Below, in pieces: positions 42,869 through 46,862 of a stretch of DNA of 46,862 nucleotides; positions within the stretch are counted from its first letter, which is position 1, and each line of letters begins with the position of its first letter. This DNA comes from Verrucomicrobiota bacterium (GTDB lineage: Bacteria > Verrucomicrobiota > Verrucomicrobiia > Limisphaerales > UBA1100). The DNA is taken from the NCBI GenBank assembly GCA_028343615.1, contig JAOLZA010000016.1, forward strand, positions 1 through 46,862, written 5' to 3'. The notes below the pieces were generated by a model. It searched no databases. It was not told the origin of the DNA and was given only the letters and a program-made list of their open reading frames with translations. Position numbers and translations under genes: made by a program.

Positions 42869-44005
42869 TCATGGGGTTTCCTTTTTGAGAGCAGGAGCTA
42901 CCTTCACCGTTTTCACTTTTCCCGATCGGAAAGTAAACTCAACTTCGTGAGCGATAGAGTCAACCGTTGTCCCAACCTTAATATTCTCGTACACCCACGC
43001 TCCTCCCTCGGCGCGGTCGGGCTCACCAAATGCAGTGTACACTAACCCTTCAGCTTTATCGGAATAAAATTTTTCAATCTCCCCCACGGCCCAAACACGG
43101 ACGCGACCTTGTGGCTCTGGTGCGACGGCCACAGCACTACCATCCTCGTTCCATTCCTGCACGGCCACTTCCTCGTCATCTAGATAAGTGGTCTCGTGTG
43201 CTTTGTTTCCGCTTTCGTACCACCCAGTGGATTTGCCTTCGCGCCAACCGGTTTTATAAGGAGTTTCACTCATCTTTTTGCCGCTTTCATACCACTCGGT
43301 TTTCATCCCGACTTGCCGTCCTTCCTTCCAGTTGACTTCCCAAGATTTTTCACCATTCTCATACCACCAAGTCTCGACACCGTTTTGCGCACCCATTACA
43401 TAGTGTTTCTGGCTCTTAACTTGCCCTGTCTCGTACCATTCCGCGTAGCGACCCTGTGGCTCATCATCCCCCCAAACCGCTTCCCATGCTTTGATGCCAT
43501 CAGGATACCAACCGGTGGACCTGCCCTGACGCAGGCCGTTTTCAAAATGTGTCACGCTCTTCTCACGGCCATTCTCGTGCCACCAAACCTCTTTGCCATC
43601 CTGCATTCCGTTTTGATACAAAACCTGAAATTCCATTTTCACACCACCGGGATGCCATTGAATGGTGGCTCCATTTAACACGCCGTCTTGGTATTGACTC
43701 TGGCCCGCGCGCGCGCCGTCCGGATGCCACCACACCTCTTGCCCATGCTCACGACCGGCTACGTAAGTAGTCTCTTGTTCACGTTCACCATTAGGATGAA
43801 ACCAAACAGCCTTGCCGCTGAAAGGCTCAATCTCCCCCGCCTTGATCACCACACCAGTTTCCTCGTCGAAAATAAGCATCTCCGCCGACACCACACGACT
43901 TGGATCACTCGAACCCGTGGAAGACTTCTTGCCGCAACCCCCAAAGAGCATCAGGGTCAACGATAATATGAAAACAGGGGCTAGGGCGGAGCGCATCCCC
44001 GACAT
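42869..44005 (-). CDS. MORN_2-repeat lipoprotein (10 repeats) with BamE-like tail
   Basis: 378 residues from ATG 44005; AAGG lies about 9 nt upstream and the signal ends in the lipobox LFGGC. The middle holds about ten MORN_2/YwqK-type repeats of 24 residues, each with an aromatic W-[WHY]-x-[DEN]-G core, for example WWHPDGARAGQSQYQDGVLN, WWHENGREKSVTHFENGLRQ and EWYESGKKMSETPYKTGWRE. The C-terminal 70 residues (TAFGEPDRAEGGAWVYENIK, VEFTFRSGKVKTVKVAP) match the tail of the downstream lipoprotein. MORN_2 proteins are usually secreted or surface scaffolds. The gene is divergent from the glutaredoxin fusion (102 bp) and translationally coupled to the small MORN lipoprotein. Confidence 0.85.
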   Translation of the reverse strand: MSGMRSALAPVFILSLTLMLFGGCGKKSSTGSSDPSRVVSAEMLIFDEETGVVIKAGEIEPFSGKAVWFHPNGEREQETTYVAGREHGQEVWWHPDGARAGQSQYQDGVLNGATIQWHPGGVKMEFQVLYQNGMQDGKEVWWHENGREKSVTHFENGLRQGRSTGWYPDGIKAWEAVWGDDEPQGRYAEWYETGQVKSQKHYVMGAQNGVETWWYENGEKSWEVNWKEGRQVGMKTEWYESGKKMSETPYKTGWREGKSTGWYESGNKAHETTYLDDEEVAVQEWNEDGSAVAVAPEPQGRVRVWAVGEIEKFYSDKAEGLVYTAFGEPDRAEGGAWVYENIKVGTTVDSIAHEVEFTFRSGKVKTVKVAPALKKETP

Positions 44006-44107
44006 TACCGCTGACCTTCTTGAATGACAACCACATTGCGAAAGAATTGTAACCGAGGCGAAACCCCGCCCGTCTGCCTTGTTAGCGAACGAAACAGGAG
44101 CCAAACC

Positions 44108-45250
44108 ATGAAAAACAAAATCTTAATCATCCTAATCGCCGGCACGCTCAATGCCCCGATGCTTACCCAAGCTCAAAGCAACCAGCGTAGCCAAGGCGCA
44201 CCAAACTCCGTACGCGGCCAAAGCGGCCAAGGCAACAGCGTTAACCGTCAATCCGTCCGCCAACCGCTCAACAGCAGCAACAACAGCCAGCAGGAAAACT
44301 CCGGCCAAACCCGCAATTCCGAGCAGGGTGGCGGACAAAGTGGACGCAAACCCCAGAGCGGCATGACCCGCACCGAAAACGGAGGCCAACAACAACGCGA
44401 ACGCGTAAACATTAAGGAAACGCTAGACCTCACCGACGAACAAGCCTCCCAACTCAGGGCGATCCATCAAAAATGGCAAAAAACCGCGAAGGCAATTCAC
44501 TCCAATAAGGAGCTCTCTAAGAAAGAGAAAGAAACTAGACTCAAAGCAGCATTCAAAAAAATGGACGCCGCAGTTCGCGAGTTGCTCAGCGAGGAACAGT
44601 ACGCGAAGCTAGTTAAACTCCGGCGCTCCAACGCCCGACCAAACCAGAATGGCAACGAGGAAAACGAGCACCGGCGTGAACTTCGGCAGATACTTGAACT
44701 CACCGAGGAGCAGGCCGAAAAGCTCCGCGCAGTGCACCGGTACGCATTGAAGAAAATAAAAGGCATCATCGCCAACGAAGAGCTCTCTAAGGAGGAAAAG
44801 AAAAAGCAAATCAAGAATGTGAAAAAGCAGGCCCACAACCGCCGCATGGAGATTCTTACCGAGGAGCAAAAAGAGAAACTACGCAAGTGGAGAGCACACC
44901 AGCGCGCTCAGCGCCAGCAACAAAACCAGAATGGTGGCGGCAATTCCTCCGGACGCCCCCAATCACAACAAGGTGGTCGTGAACAAGGTGGTCGTGAACA
45001 AATCGGCGCCAAGGTAACTCTCTATTGCATCCCAAGCTGCGGTTACTGCACCAAGGCCGCTAATCTCCTCAAGTCGAAAGGTGTCGAATTTGAGCGGAAA
45101 AACATTAGTGCCGACAAAAAGGCCCGCGGATTTCTTGCTAAAAAAACCAAGGAAGCCGGCATCAACTGGCGTGGCGGAGTACCGGTCGTTATCGCCGGCG
45201 ACAAGATCATCGTCGGATTCAACAAAACCGCGCTCAACCGTATCAAGTAG
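44108..45250 (+). CDS. Exported LTxxQ-like helical protein fused to C-terminal glutaredoxin
   Basis: 380 residues from ATG 44108, with AGGAG 9 nt upstream; the open frame begins 28 codons earlier inside the divergent gene's leader. The signal peptide ends at about TQAQ. A Gln/Asn/Ser/Gly-rich linker (23-95) leads to two similar helical units, LDLTDEQASQLRAIHQKW (about 106-170) and LELTEEQAEKLRAVHRYA (about 196-262), each closing with LLSEEQYAKL or ILTEEQKEKL. These resemble the LTxxQ motif of Spy/CpxP-type periplasmic chaperones. After a second Gln/Gly linker, residues 300-380 form a glutaredoxin: CGYC at 311-314, cis-Pro359 in GVPVVI and a final GF. Exported glutaredoxins are unusual. A strong terminator follows. 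Confidence 0.88.
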   Translation: MKNKILIILIAGTLNAPMLTQAQSNQRSQGAPNSVRGQSGQGNSVNRQSVRQPLNSSNNSQQENSGQTRNSEQGGGQSGRKPQSGMTRTENGGQQQRERVNIKETLDLTDEQASQLRAIHQKWQKTAKAIHSNKELSKKEKETRLKAAFKKMDAAVRELLSEEQYAKLVKLRRSNARPNQNGNEENEHRRELRQILELTEEQAEKLRAVHRYALKKIKGIIANEELSKEEKKKQIKNVKKQAHNRRMEILTEEQKEKLRKWRAHQRAQRQQQNQNGGGNSSGRPQSQQGGREQGGREQIGAKVTLYCIPSCGYCTKAANLLKSKGVEFERKNISADKKARGFLAKKTKEAGINWRGGVPVVIAGDKIIVGFNKTALNRIK

Positions 45251-45280
45251 CCCTAACGGCTCCTCGTTCCCATTTTCATT

Positions 45281-45305
45281 CCCGGCCTTCTGGCCGGGTT
45301 TTTTT
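45281..45305 (+). terminator. Intrinsic terminator after the glutaredoxin fusion
   Basis: A 7-bp GC-rich perfect stem, CCCGGCC (45281-45287) and GGCCGGG (45292-45298), with a TTCT loop, is followed by seven T residues. It lies 30 bp after the stop codon. It separates the fusion gene from the next one. Confidence 0.93.
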
Positions 45306-45379
45306 GATTAAATCCAATCATCTGTAACTTCATGGTGCGCAATCCCGTCATGTTTAATATATTGATCGGAGTACAAGCT

Positions 45380-46642
45380 ATGCTTTCCAAAATCTATTTT
45401 CGCGCCATTCCAAGCCTCGCCGTAGCCCTGTTCGCAATAAGCCTGTTCATTGCCAGTTCCTCCCCCGCACAAGAAGCCGGCAGCACTCGCATCGGTGGCG
45501 TAAACAAGCCCGATCCCACACAAAGCCGGCGCGCCCTGCGCAGTACTTACGGTCTACGTAAAAACCCACTCCGCAACGCTAAACGCGGTGAAATAATCAA
45601 CGAATTGGGCGGAAGTGCCGAGACCGAAGCCGCCGTGGTAAAAGCCTTGGACTGGTTTACAGACACACAAAAAGAAGATGGCCGCTGGTCCGAAACGCAA
45701 TCCGACGTGGCACACACTGGCCTAGTGGTTCTTTGCTATTTCTCATATGGCGTGAAGCCTGACGACGATACTAAGAACGGCGAAGCGCTTGCCAAGGGGC
45801 TTGCTTGGCTCGTTAAACAGGTGCCCGAGACTGGCAACATGCGCGATGGTGGCCGGATGTATGGCCAAGCTATCGGCACTCTCGCACTCGGCGAAGCCGC
45901 CGGCATTACTCAGCTGGAGAAGTTTTTTCAACCCCTTGAGCGGGCGGTGGCATTTTTATGTAGTGCGCAGAACCCCAAGAGCGGCGGGTGGCGGTACCAA
46001 CCCCACCCCTCACTGGAACACGCGGGCGATTTATCGGTTACCGGCTGGGTCATCATGGCGCTTCGCAGTGCCGAAATGGCCGGTGTAAAGGTTCCAACAA
46101 AAAACCTTGGCCCAGCCCGGGAGTTTCTCAACACCGTGAGTGCCGGCAAGCACAAAGGTTTTTACGGCTACAAAGATTCAGTCCCAAAACCATCCATGAC
46201 TTCCGTGGGCATGTACTGCCAGCAACTCTATGGCTCCAAACCCGATGAGGAACGACAAATTGATTCCGCTAAATTCCTCGCAACACATATGCCTGCCACA
46301 GCGCAAAAGGATTACTACTATTGGTACTACGGCTGCCTCAGCCTATTTTTGCATGGTGGCAAACCATGGCAGGAGTGGAACGAAAAAATGAAACCCATTT
46401 TTCTAAAAAAACAACAGGCCAATGGCACGTGGAAGCCCGAAGGTCGTCGCGCAAAAAAGGAAGGCACTACCATCACCACCGCCTGGGCCACCCTCTCCCT
46501 GACCGTTTACTACCGCTACCTTCCGATGATCAAAGGCTACACCCGCCAAAGCGTCGTCAACACCAAGACCGGCGGGTCCACCTTCGGCCTTCGTAAACAG
46601 CGCCCCGGATCACAGCGCAGCAACACGATCAAAAACCGCTAA
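45380..46642 (+). CDS. Second secreted prenyltransferase/squalene-cyclase-fold repeat protein
   Basis: 420 residues from ATG 45380, which gives a signal peptide (MLSKIYFRAI... to SSSPA) and has a GGAG 9 nt upstream; ATGs at 45332 and 45350 are also in frame. The toroid repeats show as TQKEDGRWSE, NPKSGGWRYQPHPSLEHAGD, GKHKGFYGYKDSV and QANGTWKPEG. The string LSVTGWVIMALRSAEMAG matches the corresponding helix of the 342-residue paralogue at 7937-8965, but this one is longer and has an Arg/Lys-rich tail. No DxDD motif is present. It stands after the terminator and before the TerC gene, separate from the MoxR string. Confidence 0.85.
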   Translation: MLSKIYFRAIPSLAVALFAISLFIASSSPAQEAGSTRIGGVNKPDPTQSRRALRSTYGLRKNPLRNAKRGEIINELGGSAETEAAVVKALDWFTDTQKEDGRWSETQSDVAHTGLVVLCYFSYGVKPDDDTKNGEALAKGLAWLVKQVPETGNMRDGGRMYGQAIGTLALGEAAGITQLEKFFQPLERAVAFLCSAQNPKSGGWRYQPHPSLEHAGDLSVTGWVIMALRSAEMAGVKVPTKNLGPAREFLNTVSAGKHKGFYGYKDSVPKPSMTSVGMYCQQLYGSKPDEERQIDSAKFLATHMPATAQKDYYYWYYGCLSLFLHGGKPWQEWNEKMKPIFLKKQQANGTWKPEGRRAKKEGTTITTAWATLSLTVYYRYLPMIKGYTRQSVVNTKTGGSTFGLRKQRPGSQRSNTIKNR

Positions 46643-46675
46643 AGCGCACTCAATTTCCTTCACTTTCCCACTCTT

Positions 46676-46695
46676 CGCCCCTATCTTTGGGGGCG
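46676..46695 (+). promoter_or_regulatory. Hairpin over the ribosome binding site of the TerC-family gene
   Basis: CGCCCC (46676-46681) pairs with GGGGCG (46690-46695). The G run at 46689-46693 is the only Shine-Dalgarno-like sequence before the ATG at 46698, so the hairpin would hide it. It is a possible translational switch, with no known riboswitch class recognised. Confidence 0.3.
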
Positions 46696-46697
46696 TT

Positions 46698-46862
46698 ATG
46701 GAAAACCTCCCAGAAATCCTCCTCACGCTCGGCCTATTGATTTTATTACAGGCGGTGCTGGGCTTTGACAATTTACTATATATATCATTGGAATCCAAAC
46801 GTGCGCCGGAGGCCGATCAATCACGCGTACGCAAGTGGGGCATCGGCATCGCAGTAGGCCTA
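46698..46862 (+). CDS. TerC-family integral membrane protein (partial, first 55 codons)
   Basis: The gene runs off the right edge. The N-terminal helix ending LLQAVLGFDNLLYISLESKR matches the TerC/Alx family signature (E-x-x-L-G-x-D-N region), in which a conserved Asp-Asn takes part in metal transport or export. Residues 41-55 begin the next segment (VRKWGIGIAVGL). Family members handle Mn2+ or Ca2+ and assist membrane-protein insertion or metalation. The identification is from the first membrane helix only. Confidence 0.8.
   Translation, partial: MENLPEILLTLGLLILLQAVLGFDNLLYISLESKRAPEADQSRVRKWGIGIAVGL

Overview
The window looks like a chromosomal segment of a free-living bacterium of the PVC superphylum, most likely a marine Verrucomicrobiota relative (inference from gene content, not from a marker gene). 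The signs are a GYF-domain protein carrying a planctomycete-type CxxCH motif, a DUF1080 protein, a sulfatase, an FHA/Ser-Thr kinase with LamG domains, secreted prenyltransferase-fold proteins, a MoxR/DUF58/BatA operon, MORN lipoproteins, and the frequent lack of strong Shine-Dalgarno sequences. I see no rRNA, phage, IS element or CRISPR array. One tRNA-Lys(CUU) is present.

Layout. 1-4.2 kb (minus strand): the start of the GYF/cytochrome-like protein, an SLC13-type transporter with two RCK_C domains, and a PQQ-like beta-propeller. 4.4 kb: tRNA-Lys. 4.6-21.7 kb (minus strand): one long, tightly packed gene string running MoxR ATPase, DUF58, BatA/VWA, a second VWA protein, a DUF4175-like membrane protein, a 1425-residue Ala/Gln/Glu coiled-coil repeat protein, a secreted prenyltransferase-fold protein and a PA14/coiled-coil protein. 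The first genes are the classic MoxR-Bat layout; the last four look like extracytoplasmic clients or structural parts. 21.9-23.1 kb (plus): an unrecognised secreted protein.

23.1-31.4 kb is a sialic-acid-type scavenging locus. It holds an AGE-type epimerase and an N-acetylneuraminate-lyase-like aldolase with ATGA overlap, then (with a SMUG1-type uracil-DNA glycosylase inserted on the opposite strand) a sialidase-fold enzyme, a phytanoyl-CoA-dioxygenase-like protein joined to it as TAAATG, a fused kelch-mutarotase/sodium:solute symporter, and a 73-codon leader ORF resembling the first helix of GntR regulators. Together they could release a nonulosonic acid, set its anomer, import it, cleave it to pyruvate plus a ManNAc-like sugar, and epimerise that to a GlcNAc-like sugar, as in the Bacteroides NanL/NanT/NanA(NanL)/AGE route. 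The sialidase lacks the usual RIP arginine motif, so the real substrate is open.

31.5-36.8 kb: a TlpA-like thioredoxin, a TerB-like protein, a Tat-exported LysM/amidase, a SLOG-type putative molybdenum-carrier protein, a sulfatase and a DUF1080 protein followed by an in-frame relic tail. 36.9-42.0 kb (minus): the FHA-kinase-LamG2 protein, a CBS-pair protein and an ALDH1/2-type aldehyde dehydrogenase with a palindrome at its promoter. 42.1-45.3 kb: two overlapping MORN lipoproteins, divergent from an exported LTxxQ-like/glutaredoxin fusion that ends in a strong terminator. 45.4-46.9 kb: a second secreted prenyltransferase-fold protein and the start of a TerC-family membrane protein.

The most promising under-described items are the sialidase-like/2OG-oxygenase/kelch-symporter locus, the exported glutaredoxin fusion facing the MORN lipoprotein pair, and the repeat-rich giant protein in the MoxR string.
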